A stretch of 64,000 nucleotides of DNA from Prorocentrum cordatum (GCA_963575745.1 CAUYUJ010021159.1:279427-343426); one strand, 5' to 3'. Numbered from the stretch's first letter, positions 34,445 to 44,570 are shown. A program made the numbers and translations. The notes: a model not told the origin generated them from the letters alone.

Positions 34445-34950
34445 ATTGGGGTCCTAGTGGGCTTTCCCGAGAGCTTGATCGAGTCCTCGTAGCACATTAT
34501 CAGAGCTGGTGCCTGGCGCGGGGGCCGGTGACAGGTGCGCCGCTGCCGCCGCTGACGCTGTTGCCGTTGGCGTCGTCACTGCCGAGGGGTGCGGGTGTTG
34601 TTGTTTCCCTGAATCATTTTCTGGGAGGGGGGGGGGCGCCGAATAGTTCTCCCAGTGTGGGGGTTGGGGACGGGGTTCTGGGCCTCCCCAGTTCCTTGCG
34701 GTGGGGATGAGCTTGGGTGGGGGATCCCTTTGTGTCCAAACGTCCCTTGAGAGAGTGTGTTCAGAACGTCCCTTCAAATGTGGATCGCCCCCGTGAGATA
34801 TCGTATGCTCCCATCCTTTGTCGCTGGAGATAGTCCGTTTCGCGCGCGTGGCCCGGGCTCGAACCTATCTCGAGAGCCGAAGGTCAACGGGGCCAGGGGC
34901 GCCGTCGCAGGACGGCCCTCCTTGAGGCCGACCCTGCTGCGGGCCCTGAG
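34445..34950. other. Unassigned sequence
   Basis: No gene or strong repeat recognised. Confidence 0.5.
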
Positions 34951-34955
34951 GATCC

Positions 34956-35084
34956 TTGGCATCGCTCGGACGTGTGCATTTTTCTTTCGGCGAGGACCAC
35001 CGAGGAACATCCTTGATCATTTCGCCAAAAAGCCACGCACGAAGCCGTCAAAACAGAGGGAATGGACGTCCGAGCGATGGCCAG
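34956..35084. mobile_element. Family A inverted-repeat element, copy 2 (129 bp)
   Basis: TTGGCATCGCTCGGACGT to ACGTCCGAGCGATGGCCAG, with an exact 5-bp direct repeat GATCC at 34951-34955 and 35085-35089. The interior is closely similar to 12376-12505. Confidence 0.88.
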
Positions 35085-35162
35085 GATCCGAGCCGGGATG
35101 GAGCCCCCTGGGGTTCCAGGGGATCGCTTCTGACCTGGCCGCGGACAACGAGAGGGGTGAGG

Positions 35163-35858
35163 TTAAGTCGGGCGTGTCCCCCTTCAGGGGGATTTTCGAC
35201 GAAACATAAAAGATTGTCAAAGAATGCCCCCAAATGGTAAAAACCAGAAAAAAAATTGTCCCCAGGCTATCCGTAAGGGCTTCGCCCCATGCCGCAGGCC
35301 CCCTGTCTTGGATAATGGGAGATGCAAAAGCGAAATCATGAGGTCTGGGCGCCGCCGTGCAGCAGTGTCGGGACCTCTTTGTTTTTTGACCCTGACCCTA
35401 CGGATCTGCGTCACGGGTGCCACCGAATTTCAGAAATGTTGCAAATCCCTGATGTTGTTGGACCCTGACCCTGCTGATCTGCGTGAGGGGTGCCGCCGAA
35501 TTTCAGAAATGTGGCAAATCCATGTGTTTTTGGACCCTGACCCCGCCGATCTGCGTGAGGGGTGTTAATTTTTACCCCCCTAGAAATTCTGAGAACCCTC
35601 ATTGGCCGTGGTAAAGATTTACCCGTTTTGGGCCTCCCACCCTCGCGCGGTCCATCAACAAGGAACAGTGTGCAGCAAGAGGGGAACAAGGAACAGTAAG
35701 CAGCAATAAGCAGAACTGAAACTCTGGAAACTGGAAGCTGCAACTGGTACAGGAAACTGCGAAGCTTCGTCCTACAGCCTGGTGGCCCCACGAGGAGGCC
35801 GGCGGATTTTTGGACTATTTTTGAATATTCCCCTTCTGGAGGGACAGGCCCGACTTAA
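35163..35858. mobile_element. Family D element with ~500-bp internal cargo, copy 3 (696 bp)
   Basis: Left end TTAAGTCGGGCGTGTCCCCC, right end GAGGGACAGGCCCGACTTAA. Flanks GGGTGAGG (35155-35162) and ATGTGAGG (35859-35866) agree at 6 of 8, so the two ends probably belong to one insertion. Inside, a 73-bp unit starting GACCCTGACCC is repeated three times (35388, 35461, 35533). The 114-codon + frame over it (35224-35568) is mostly this repeat. Confidence 0.7.
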
Positions 35859-35859
35859 A

Positions 35860-36374
35860 TGTGAGGTGGGTCGCGGCCTTTTTTAGTGGGCCCCCCGCTT
35901 GCGAGGAGGCCGCCCGACGCTCTCCAAGAGCCTGCTCTCTCTTGGAAGCCTCTGGAGAGCGGGGTCCGGACCTCCGACTTCGTGTTTGCTCTTGCGCGGG
36001 GTCCCCAGCTCTCGCCAGGGGAGTACTTTACGGTCATGGGGTCACGGAAACGGGCCCTGCGACGCCGAGAATGGCCCAAAGGACGAGGCACATGAGGTCT
36101 GGCTTCGATTTCTTCTACCAGTCCTCCTCTCGGGTCGGAATAAATATGGGGGGGGGGGGGGGGAAATGTGGCGACGACCCCTATCGCATACAGCTGGTTT
36201 CGGCCCCGACGCCATGAGGGTTTTTCGATGCGTTGGCGCCTCCGGCGCCGGGAGGCGCAAGGATCATCTGGCTGCACGCATCTTGCTGCATGCTCGCCAA
36301 GCCCCCCGCCCGCGGACAATACTTTTGTCCTTCTCCACTGCAGGATGGAGTTCCCGGCCCCTTTCCCCAGAACC
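35860..36374. other. Unassigned, with G homopolymer and dispersed motif
   Basis: A G run at 36150-36165 precedes a CATACAGCTGGTTTCGGCC motif (36189-36207) that resembles copies at 39345, 53224 and 62040. No gene seen. Confidence 0.45.
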
Positions 36375-36564
36375 TTAAGTCGGGCCTGTCCCCCTACAAG
36401 GGGATTTTCGACGAAAAATAAAAGATACCCCAAACATAGTCAAACAGTAGTCCAAAAATAGTCTGGGGACTAATTTTGGGGTATTTGTGGACTTGTTGTA
36501 GTATTTTGGGGGTATGTTTCATTTTTCGTGGAAAATCCTCTGTAGGGGGACAGGCCCGACATAA
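36375..36564. mobile_element. Family D inverted-repeat element, copy 4 (190 bp)
   Basis: Left end TTAAGTCGGGCCTGTCCCCC, right end GGGGGACAGGCCCGACATAA. A perfect 8-bp direct repeat CCAGAACC flanks it (36367-36374, 36565-36572). Arms pair over about 45 bp (ACAAGGGGATTTTCGACGAA with TTTTTCGTGGAAAATCC). The best-preserved member and the one that fixes the family ends. Confidence 0.92.
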
Positions 36565-36576
36565 CCAGAACCCCAA

Positions 36577-36641
36577 GGCGCACTGGATATGGATAATTTT
36601 GCCCTCGTAGAGGCTCGATTCTCATCCCTATCCAGTGCGCC
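36577..36641. repeat. 13-bp inverted repeat
   Basis: GGCGCACTGGATA at 36577-36589 and TATCCAGTGCGCC at 36629-36641. Confidence 0.85.
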
Positions 36642-36916
36642 TCGGCCTTATGGCGCCCCCTACAAGGAAGTCCAGGTTGCATTGAATCTGGACACGAATC
36701 TTGCCCGCACCGCCTCCGCTCTGCTGTCCGCCCCGTCCGCCCGGCACGGCCCTGCGTGGGCAGGCGGTGGCGCGGGGGCGCCCGAATGCCCCGGGAGGTC
36801 CAGCGATTGGAGCTGACCACGAGACAGATTACCAGTTTGAAACATATCCCTATCCCTATGTTTGACATCACCTCGCCTCGATGCCGATCTTTAAGGATTC
36901 CCTCAATTTCTGAGGG

Positions 36917-36966
36917 CCTATCCCTAAGATTGTCCTCGCTTGTTGCTCGCCCATCTTAGGGATAGG
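36917..36966. repeat. 14-bp perfect hairpin
   Basis: CCTATCCCTAAGAT (36917-36930) and ATCTTAGGGATAGG (36953-36966) with a 22-nt loop. Further TATCCCTATCCC words nearby at 36847 and 37033. Confidence 0.85.
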
Positions 36967-37139
36967 GATACGTTCGAGGCTGGTTAACAGAGGTTGTGCG
37001 TCGGGGGGCGTTCAATGGTCAGTATCGTTGAGCCGATCCCTATCCCCAATGGGGCATGGTAGCTCAGCCCCGCCAGCGCACCGCCCCAGCTGGGGATGGC
37101 CCCTCGAAGCCCGAAGGCAACAGCTCAGATCCCCACCTC

Positions 37140-37350
37140 TTGGCATCGCTCGGACGTGTGCATTTTTGCTCGGCGACGGCCATCGAGGACCATCCTTGAT
37201 CATTTGGCGAAAAAACACCCACCCACACACACACACACACCCACCCACCCACCCACCCACCCACCCACCCACCCACACCCACACACACCCACACCCACAC
37301 CCACACCCACACCCACACCCACACCCACACCCACACCCACACCCACACCC

Positions 37351-37396
<46 letters not shown>

Positions 37397-37446
37397 GCAC
37401 GAAATCGAAAAAAAACACGAGGAATGGACGTCCGAGCGATGGCGAG
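37140..37446. mobile_element. Family A element, copy 3, expanded by microsatellite
   Basis: Ends TTGGCATCGCTCGGACGT and ACGTCCGAGCGATGGCGAG. Flanks ACCTC/ATCTA match only 3 of 5. The interior is as in copies 1 and 2 up to GGCGAAAAAAC, where about 185 bp of (CACCCA)n, (CACACC)n and (CA)n (37210-37398) is inserted. Confidence 0.85.
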
Positions 37447-37499
37447 ATCTAGGGGGATACCACGGCCAGTGGGGCCTAGGTCACGCCAGTGGGGGTAGG

Positions 37500-37766
37500 G
37501 ATCGGTTAAATGACGCTCAGCTCAGTGGGGGGGGCAGCGAGGGCTGCAGAAAAGGGGGGCCCTCTAGGGCCCGTAGAAGGGCCCGTTAGGGCCCCTAAAA
37601 AGGCACCTCTAGGACCCGACAAATGCACTTCCTCCCCCCCCCGCCATTCATCGCCGCCCACTGAGCGACGCCCAAGGAGGGCTGTTCGGAGTTCTGGGCG
37701 TCCGAGGGCCCGTCGTGGGCGTGCAGGGGCAGTCGGTGGGCGGCTCAGGGTGAGAGGCGATGGTCC
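37500..37766. other. GGGCCC-rich unassigned stretch
   Basis: Several GGGCCC palindromes at 37560-37620. No gene seen. Confidence 0.5.
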
Positions 37767-38168
37767 TCAGGGCGTGCGTTGATGAGCCCTGCGCGTGTGC
37801 TCAGCTCCACCGATGGCACGCAGCCGTGTCGGCCCCCGCTGCGCAACCCGCGTCGTATCGAAGTGCTTCGTTGGACAAGGGGTCATCGAGAGCAGAGCCA
37901 GCCCTGAGGAAGGGGTGGAGAGGGCGGTGGTCAGCAGCTCGAAAGAGAGCAGCAGCAGCAGCCACTCCTGAGTGACCCTGCGAGCCCCCTCCGACGCATC
38001 CGCGGGGCCTCCTGCGAGCCTCCTCAGGCCGATGAGGGAGGCGACAGCTTCACGGCTGATCTCACAGGGAAGCTCTGCGAGCAATGAGTCACCGGACTTA
38101 ACATGTCTGGCGCGCGATTTGGTGCAGGTTTCCAGCCTCTTTGTCGACATCTGGCAGCTCATTTGCAA
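37767..38168 (-). CDS. Hypothetical open frame, unknown
   Basis: 133 codons on -, with a mixed-composition stretch (SLLAELPCEISREAVASL, then GARRVTQEWLLLLLSFELL). The overlapping + frame at 37972-38250 is nearly as protein-like, so strand and coding status are both uncertain. No domain recognised. Confidence 0.2.
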   Translation of the reverse strand: MQMSCQMSTKRLETCTKSRARHVKSGDSLLAELPCEISREAVASLIGLRRLAGGPADASEGARRVTQEWLLLLLSFELLTTALSTPSSGLALLSMTPCPTKHFDTTRVAQRGPTRLRAIGGAEHTRRAHQRTP

Positions 38169-38249
38169 TCAGAGAATGGTGTGGCTCGGTTCAGCCTGTC
38201 TCAGAGTGGGGGGAGGATCTCCCGAACCTCTGATATTGCTTTTCTGGTG

Positions 38250-38825
38250 ACGCTGGGGCGTCCCTCGATGTCTGTCTCGGGGGCTCCACAAGCCTCCGTC
38301 CTCGAGCCTCCATCCCACGAGCGTATCCATGTCCATGCCCTTCTGTTCTGGACTCAAGGGCGCGATCTCACGAATACGCGATCACATGGATGTCTTCCGC
38401 ACGGGACAACGGCGCATCGCCGCCCCGTATCCAAAGGAGCCGCGGCCGAGGAGAGCACGGCCCGCGGGGCCGTGGGTATACGGATACGACCCCTGGCTGT
38501 GGCGTTCCTCGAACCTCGAGGCCTCGAGCCTCGGTGATCGAGCCCTGGCCCTCCAAGCCGACCCTCGCTGCCGACAGCAGGCCGACAGCCGCAGGCCTCG
38601 AGCCTCGAGCAGACGAGCGCGACGACGGCCACGGGGACGACGACGGCGCCGGGGCGGCGACCCTCGGCCCCTGCTCCGCCGCCCCCCGCTCCAGAGCGTT
38701 GCGGAAGACTCGGAGCGCTCCGGGACTCTCTGAGGAGGCCGCGGCCCGCAGAGACGTCCTCCAGAGCCGCCGGATCTCGGAGATGCTCGATTCCTCCTGG
38801 CCCGAATTTGTCCTCGTCCTGGCTT
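38250..38825. other. GC-rich, contains the block shared with 11.6 kb
   Basis: 38753-38792 matches 11579-11618 at 35 of 40. Frames on both strands span it. Possibly a decayed exon. Confidence 0.3.
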
Positions 38826-38905
38826 CTTCTTCTTCTTCTTGTTCTTGTTACTATCCTTCTTCTTCTTCTTCTTCTTTCGCTTCTTCTTCTTCTTGTCTCT
38901 CGGCG
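38826..38905. repeat. TTC microsatellite
   Basis: (TTC)n with TGTTCTTG interruptions. Confidence 0.9.
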
Positions 38906-39299
38906 CTCTTGAATGTCAGGGTCGGAGTCCCCCTCCCCCCTTCCGCTGGGACCCTGGCCGGGCCGCTCGCGCGCCGCAGTTGAAGAAGCGCACCCCGCGC
39001 AACTACGTGGCCCAGCACCTCCGCCAATCCGCCATGGCGCTCTCGCTCCACCACACCCCGAAGGCGGCCTTCCGCTCGGTCTGCTCACGCTGGCTGGGCA
39101 CCTGCATTGGCCAGCATCGGGGAACACAATCGGTTCGGACGAGAGTTGGGGATACGTTCGGGTTTAATTAGTAGGTCGACCCTGCCCAAACAAGGGTACC
39201 CTTGTGTCCTGTGCTTTGCGAACCATGCCCTCTACGTTCCGCTGGCAATGTGGCCATCGGAAGAGTCTTGTGTCCTCTCGCGTGTCTTCCCCAATCCAC

Positions 39300-39440
39300 T
39301 CCGACTGCAACTAGGGGAAAGGGGGGGCGGGGGGCGAATTCTGCTGCATGCAGCTTGTTTCGGCCCGCCTGGCTTGGCGCCCTCGTCGCCGGGAGGCGAT
39401 GGGAAAACCCGCTGTGTGAGCTGATTCGTTGACCCCTCCT
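39300..39440 (+). repeat. Dispersed repeat around CTGCTGCATGCAGC
   Basis: A G-rich run, then TCTGCTGCATGCAGCTTGTT, then GAGCTGATTCGTTGACCC, then CCCGCCTTTCGGTCGACC. The same blocks in the same order occur at 53200-53365; partial copies near 36189 and 62040. Confidence 0.55.
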
Positions 39441-39689
39441 TTGCCAGTCCCCGCCTTTCGGTCGACCCGATCCAAGTAGGGGGTGAGGCTCTTGAAGGGA
39501 GAGGTTTCGCTTGCTCTTGGGCGTTCTCTCGCCTCGGGATGCCTTCCAGCGGCCGCGGCTCGTCGCGGGCTTTCTGTGGTGCCCGTCCTCCCGAACGACA
39601 GCCCGAGGCCCGAACTGTGACCGGAAAGCCACCAGGCGTCGACGAGGGGGTGAGGTTTGTTGGGAGTTTGGATATCACGCTGAGGGGAA

Positions 39690-39790
39690 GGAACTCTCCC
39701 CGATGACGATGACGATGACGATGACATCGTCGTCGTCATCGTCATAATCATCGTCATCTCGTCATCGTCATCGTCATTGCCATCGGTCCC
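39690..39790. repeat. GATGAC/GTCATC inverted microsatellite
   Basis: (GACGAT)n at 39702-39725 is followed by its reverse complement (CATCGT)n, so the tract can form a hairpin. Confidence 0.85.
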
Positions 39791-39799
39791 ACGTCGCCT

Positions 39800-40900
39800 T
39801 CTTCTTTCAGCACGTTCACTGGCCCCCTCCCGCCCGCGCACGTGCCTCTTTCCATGATGCGCTACCCCCCTCTTCCTGACCCCTCTTCGGCGCACCGACC
39901 TCGAGGATTGGCCTGACATGGGCTACAGTACTGTGGCTGACAATTTTCGCACACATTCGCACTTGCCTGGCCCATCGCCCTTGTAGCTTGGCCAGTGGAG
40001 GCATTGGCCCTTGGCCCACGAAGCGCTTCGTTTGATTCCCTGCGCTCTCCTTCGCCTCAGGCCACCACACACTCGAAAGCATAGAGTGTCTGGTGTTGTT
40101 TGTGTTGTTTTTCAATGGTCTGCCTCTCGAGGTCGTTCTCGGGTCTCGGGGCCATCAACAAAACGACTCATGGATGACAAACCTGCCCTGGGAGAAGGGG
40201 TCCAGAGGTTCGGGGGCCTACATCTCGAATAACATCCTCCTCCTCCCTCTCACTCCCGCCTAGGACGTCGAGTGTGTAGTTATCGTCTGCGGGAGAGTGT
40301 GCCTCTGGAGGGGAGCAGGAGCAATGACGAGGAACACCCCAGGCGATACACTCCCCTTGTGGGGCGCATTTTAGCTTGTGCGCATCGGGCCAACAGGGCG
40401 ATTTGACCGACAGCACGCCTTTAAGGGTCACCCAGATCGTGTTCTTGAGTGCCTTGATGCCCGACGCGGGTCTGCGCTCGTAGAGGGCCTCGGATTGCAG
40501 GGGACAGGGTTGCAGTGGACACGGGGTCGCAGGATTTCCCTCGTTCGCTCACTCTCGCTCGTCGGGCCCTCGACGATGCATTTGAGTTGTTGGACTTTTT
40601 GTTGTTGCCTTTTTGGGAGTTTCGTCGGGGGGGCTCATCGGCGCCGCATTCCAAGCGAAACGAAGCCCACGTTGCCGTGGACCAACACAACAAGTGCGAC
40701 AGCCTCGATACCGTCGGGGCTTGTGCGGCCCTGGGTGGAACCCCATATGGGGCCACGAAGCGTGTCAGGCGTGTGCCGAAAGGGGAGAGGAATGTGTAAG
40801 GCCCGAGGGAGGGTGGACTGGCGCTGCTGACTCAAAACGAGGGCCCCACACTGACACCACAGGATTCTGATGACAAAGGGAATCGGGTGTTGCTAGAAGT
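39800..40900. other. Unassigned, possible Cys-rich frame
   Basis: A + frame ending near 40870 includes ACQACAERGEECVRPEGG, a CxxCxxxGxxC spacing of the kind seen in short zinc clusters. Alternative + and - frames are as long. No gene is called. Confidence 0.25.
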
Positions 40901-40959
40901 GTCGTGATGGGGTGCTCTTGAAGCCATCTGCGCCCCCCCCTGGGAACGCCAGGGTCCCC

Positions 40960-41179
40960 CTTGGCCACCTTTGGCAACACCCGAGCGAGGCGGCCTCGAT
41001 CCCTCGACCCGCACCTTCCGCACCTCCCGTGTGGCAGGTGCCGCGCTGCCGCGGCCGCCGAGGCCGCGGCAGCGGCGGCCACCAGCGAGGTCGCAGCGGC
41101 TGCGGCGGCGGCCGCCACGGCCGCATCGCGGCCGCGTCTTCCGCGCGGAAGGTGCAGGTCCAGGGACCCTCGCGAACCC
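40960..41179. other. CCG/GCGG-rich stretch
   Basis: Alternating GCGGCGG sequence giving poly-Ala/Arg frames. No gene seen. Confidence 0.5.
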
Positions 41180-41295
41180 TCCTCCTCCTCCTTCTCCTCC
41201 TCCTCCTCCTTCTCCTCCTCCTCCTCCTCCTACTCCTCCTCCTCCTTTTCCTCCTCCTCCTCCTCCTCCTTCCCCTCCTCCTCCTCCTCCTGGCC
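41180..41295. repeat. CCT microsatellite
   Basis: (CCT)n with TTCTCCTCC interruptions. Confidence 0.95.
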
Positions 41296-41299
41296 GCAC

Positions 41300-41691
41300 G
41301 CGTCGCGCCCGCGCCCAACGCAGGCGGCGGGCAGGCCCGACGACTCCACCGAGGGGCCCCTCTTCGAGTTCCCCGCGGAGGAGGCGCGGACCCCTCGGGC
41401 TAAAAATCTGGAGCTCGAGCTCCTGGAACGAGACCGCGTGGGCTCTCACGAGTTTAGAAGGTGTGTGTTTGCTTTCTCTGTCGCGATGTCTTCGCCTTTC
41501 GTGCCTGTTTTCGTCGGTACTCCGCGGGCTTCCACCCTCGGGATGCGTTCTGGCCGCTGCGCCCGGCCGAGGGCGTTCCGGGGGTGCCCGCATCGTCCCG
41601 AGCGGCTGCAAGTGGCCCGAGTTCTGTCCCGAAGGCCGAGTGCCCCTCCAGTCGGGGGCGGCCAAGAGGGGGGTGATGACTAGGGTTACGG
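41300..41691. other. Unassigned sequence
   Basis: No gene recognised. Confidence 0.5.
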
Positions 41692-41851
41692 TGAAGTCGG
41701 GCCTGTCCCTCTACAGAAGGAATCTTCAAACATAGTAAGAAAATAGTCAGGGAACGATTTTTTTAGCAGTTCTTTGTCTATTTTGAGGTATGTTTCCATA
41801 TTTTTAATTTTTCGTCCAAAACCCCCTTGCAGGGGGACACGCCCGACTCAA
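41692..41851. mobile_element. Family D inverted-repeat element, copy 5 (160 bp)
   Basis: Left end TGAAGTCGGGCCTGTCCCTC, right end AGGGGGACACGCCCGACTCA plus A. The interior resembles copy 1 (TATGTTTCCATATTTTTAA, TTTTCGTCC). Flanks agree at only 4 of 8, so no clear target duplication. Confidence 0.8.
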
Positions 41852-41859
41852 GACGAGGG

Positions 41860-42420
41860 GGGGGGGATATCTGGCGGGGGCCATGAGATCTCCCGATCTC
41901 CCCAGGTTGCACGGCGCGACTTCTTGTTTCAATGCGTCCCCAGTCCCCGCCCCCCCCTTGGCAGCGCACGTGCCAGCGGCCATGATTTGCACCCCCCCTC
42001 CCCGACGCCCTCTTGGCCGCTCCCGACTTCAGGGTCCGTTTCGATCAGGTCGAGTCGATCTCCATTCGGGCTGGCCCGACCCGAGACGATTCTGATGTCC
42101 TGACGATCTGGTGCATGCGGCCCGATGCCTGCATGCCGTTGTCCCGCATCCCGGCGCAGCCGATCCAATATTCTTTGCTTGACCCCGGGAGGTCGACAAA
42201 GGAACACGTTGCACGTTCGAAAGCTGATGCTCTAAGCGATGTTTTCTTTTCCAGGGCTCCTGCTGAGGAGGAGACGCGCTGACACCGCCTCCCGGGGCTT
42301 CGTCGTCGCGGCTGGAGCCCCATGTGACTTCCGAATGGGCGCGGAGCATCGTCGCGAGCTCTGCCTCGGAGTTCGGGCCGGGAGGCACCCCTGGAGCGGT
42401 CTGGGGAAAAGCGGCGTCGG
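41860..42420. other. Unassigned sequence
   Basis: Short mixed frames, nothing identified. Confidence 0.45.
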
Positions 42421-42423
42421 TAT

Positions 42424-42655
42424 TCAAGCAGTGGCGGGCCGTCCTGGCTCGCCTATAGCCCTACCAAACAATGTTCTAAGAACCTTTTCTGTGGTTTCCA
42501 CGAAATGTTAGAACATTTCTGGCGGAGTCTGTCTTGTTTTATCATTTCGGGTTTTTGTTCAAAGAACATTGCTTTCGTTCTTAGAACATTTTTGGGTTTT
42601 CAGAACATTTCGTGGTAGGACTATAGAAATGCCGGGACGGTCAGTCCCTGCTCAA
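42424..42655. mobile_element. 232-bp inverted-repeat element, copy M2
   Basis: TCAAGCAGTGGCGGGCCGTC at the left, CGGTCAGTCCCTGCTCAA at the right. GGTAT is an exact 5-bp flanking repeat (42419-42423, 42656-42660). The interior holds repeated GTTCTAAGAAC/AGAACATTT words. Confidence 0.88.
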
Positions 42656-42864
42656 GGTATAATGTAGTGGCCTCCGGCCAGTGCCGCCGATCCGGGGTGC
42701 TACCCATTCTGCTTGCAAGGGATGACCCTTTATGCTGAAAAGTAGAGCGCTCGCTCGAGACATCCTCATAAGATAGAGATGTTGAACTCGCTTGGGCAAC
42801 CTTCGGATATTCGAGAGTGACGATCTCGGGTGAACAGCCAAACTCATGGGATGTCCCCTCCCAC

Positions 42865-43400
42865 CTTCCAGGCCTGAAAGGCGTCAGCCATGGCGTCAGG
42901 CCCCGCCCCCCCCCCGACTCCCCCGTCCCGGGCGTGAATGGCGTCAGCCATGGCGTCGGCCCCCGCCCCCCAGCAAGACTCCCCCTTCCCGGGCGTGAAA
43001 GGCGTCAGCCATGGCGACGGCCTCCCCCCCCTCTCCTCTCCCGAGCCTGAATGGCGTCAGCCATGGCGTCCCCCTCCCCCCGACAGAGTGAAGCTTGAGC
43101 GAGCTCCCCCCCCCCCCTCCCCCCTCCCAGGCCTGAATGGCGTCAGCCCTCCCCCCCCCCCTCCCCCCGCGACTCCCTCCTCCCGGGCCCGAATGGCGTC
43201 AGCCATGGCGTCCCCCCCCCCCCCCTCCTCCCTCCCGGGTCTGAATGGCGTCAGCTATGGCGTCAGCCCCCCCACCCCGACAGAGCGAAGCTTGAGCGAG
43301 CTCCCCGCCCCCATCCCCCTTCCCGGGCCTGAATGGCGTCAGCCATGGCGTCAGCTCCCCCCCCCGACAGAGCGAAGCTTCAGCGAGCTAAAGCCCACGC
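42865..43400 (+). repeat. Eight-unit minisatellite with a second interspersed motif
   Basis: GGCCTGAATGGCGTCAGCC followed by ATGGCGTC recurs near 42872, 42930, 42990, 43042, 43129, 43188, 43239 and 43326. After units 4, 7 and 8 comes CGACAGAGCGAAGCTTGAGC. Linkers are C homopolymers. Confidence 0.85.
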
Positions 43401-43554
43401 TCTCAGAAACTCACACGCCGGATCGGCGGATTTTTCTCCCCCCGCCTGGTGGGGAGCCCGCCCCACCAGGACTTCGAGTATTTCGTCGTCCTCGTCGACG
43501 GTGTCGACGCCGTCGTGGCTCTATTCTTCTTTCCCTCCTCTACGCCCTCTTTCT

Positions 43555-43690
43555 CTTTCTCCTCCTCCTCCTCCTCCTCCTCCTCCTCCTCCTCCTCCTC
43601 CTCCCCCCCTCCTCCTGCTCCTCCTCCTCCTCCTCCTCCTCCTCCTCCTCCTCCTGCTCCTCCTCCTCCTCCTCCTCCCCCTCCTCCGCC
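43555..43690. repeat. CCT microsatellite
   Basis: (CCT)n with CCCCC and CTGCTCC interruptions; a second short tract lies at 43883-43925. Confidence 0.95.
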
Positions 43691-43699
43691 ACTGAGCCA

Positions 43700-44180
43700 C
43701 TGATGGTCTAAGAGTCCGAAGGGCGCGACCATCCCCCCCCAAGGGCCGGGCGGCCCTGGGGGGTGCTGGGCCAGCCAGCCCCACGCGACCTTTTCTGGTC
43801 GAGGCCGCGGGGCCGGCGGAGCGGGGGCAGGCGAAGACGGGGGCGGCGAGGGGCCGAAAGGGGGCGCCTCTTGCAGCCTCCTCCTCTTTCTCCTCCTTCT
43901 CCTCCTCCTCCTCCTCCTCCTCCGCCGCTCGAAGACAGGGGGACAAGGGGCGAGGATTGAGGCCCTGGGGCTCCTCTTGCAGCCTTCTTGGGGCTCCGGG
44001 GACGCTTCCCGTCGCCCTGGAGCCGATGCGGATGCCGCTGCTTGTCCCGGGGGATCCTCGTCGCCTTCGGCTTGGTGCTCCTCGGAGTCCCAGTTCTCCT
44101 CGGGATCCTCCTTGGGGGCGAACGAGGCCCGAGCTGAGCGCGAAGGAGGAGGGCGGGAGAAGGAGACTCTAGGCCTCCTA
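43700..44180. other. GC-rich unassigned stretch
   Basis: No gene recognised; frames on both strands are Pro/Arg/Ser-rich. Confidence 0.45.
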
Positions 44181-44181
44181 C

Positions 44182-44391
44182 AGATGGGGTCGGAGCAGAT
44201 GGGGTCGGAGGATCGCGCCGCATCGCCGATCCCTTGCCGAAGCGACTCGATGGGCAGCCCGCTTTGCTTCACGTCAACGTCGCCGATACATCGCCGAAGT
44301 CGTCGATGCATCGCCGGTGCATCGCCCGTGCATCGCCGATGCATCGGCGATGCGGCGCGATCCTCCGACCCCATCTGCTCCGACCCCATCT
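44182..44391. mobile_element. Perfect 49-bp foldback element
   Basis: 44182-44230 is the exact reverse complement of 44343-44391. The arm starts AGATGGGGTCGGAGC, repeated as AGATGGGGTCGGAGG. The 112-bp interior contains GTGCATCGCC repeats. Perfect arms over 49 bp suggest recent origin or conversion between arms. No clear target duplication is visible and no other copy is in the window. Confidence 0.85.
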
Positions 44392-44570
44392 AGGGGGCCT
44401 CTAGAGGTGCAGGGGGGCGCGCTCCGTGCCGCCGGTGTCCTCCTCCTCCTCCTCCCCTGGTCACTCGCCCCCGCTTCGGCTCCCTCCCTACCCCTCCCTC
44501 CGTCTTTGTGGGCCCGCTGTGCGGGCTCGGCCAGGAACTGGGTCCCTGCTCGGTGGGCGTCCTCGCTGTC

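Noticed and set aside
35163-36564. piggyBac-type TTAA target sites for family D
   Set aside because: TTAA is present only in some copies and varies (TCAA, TTGA, TGAA); the 8-mers outside match much better, so TTAA belongs to the element end.
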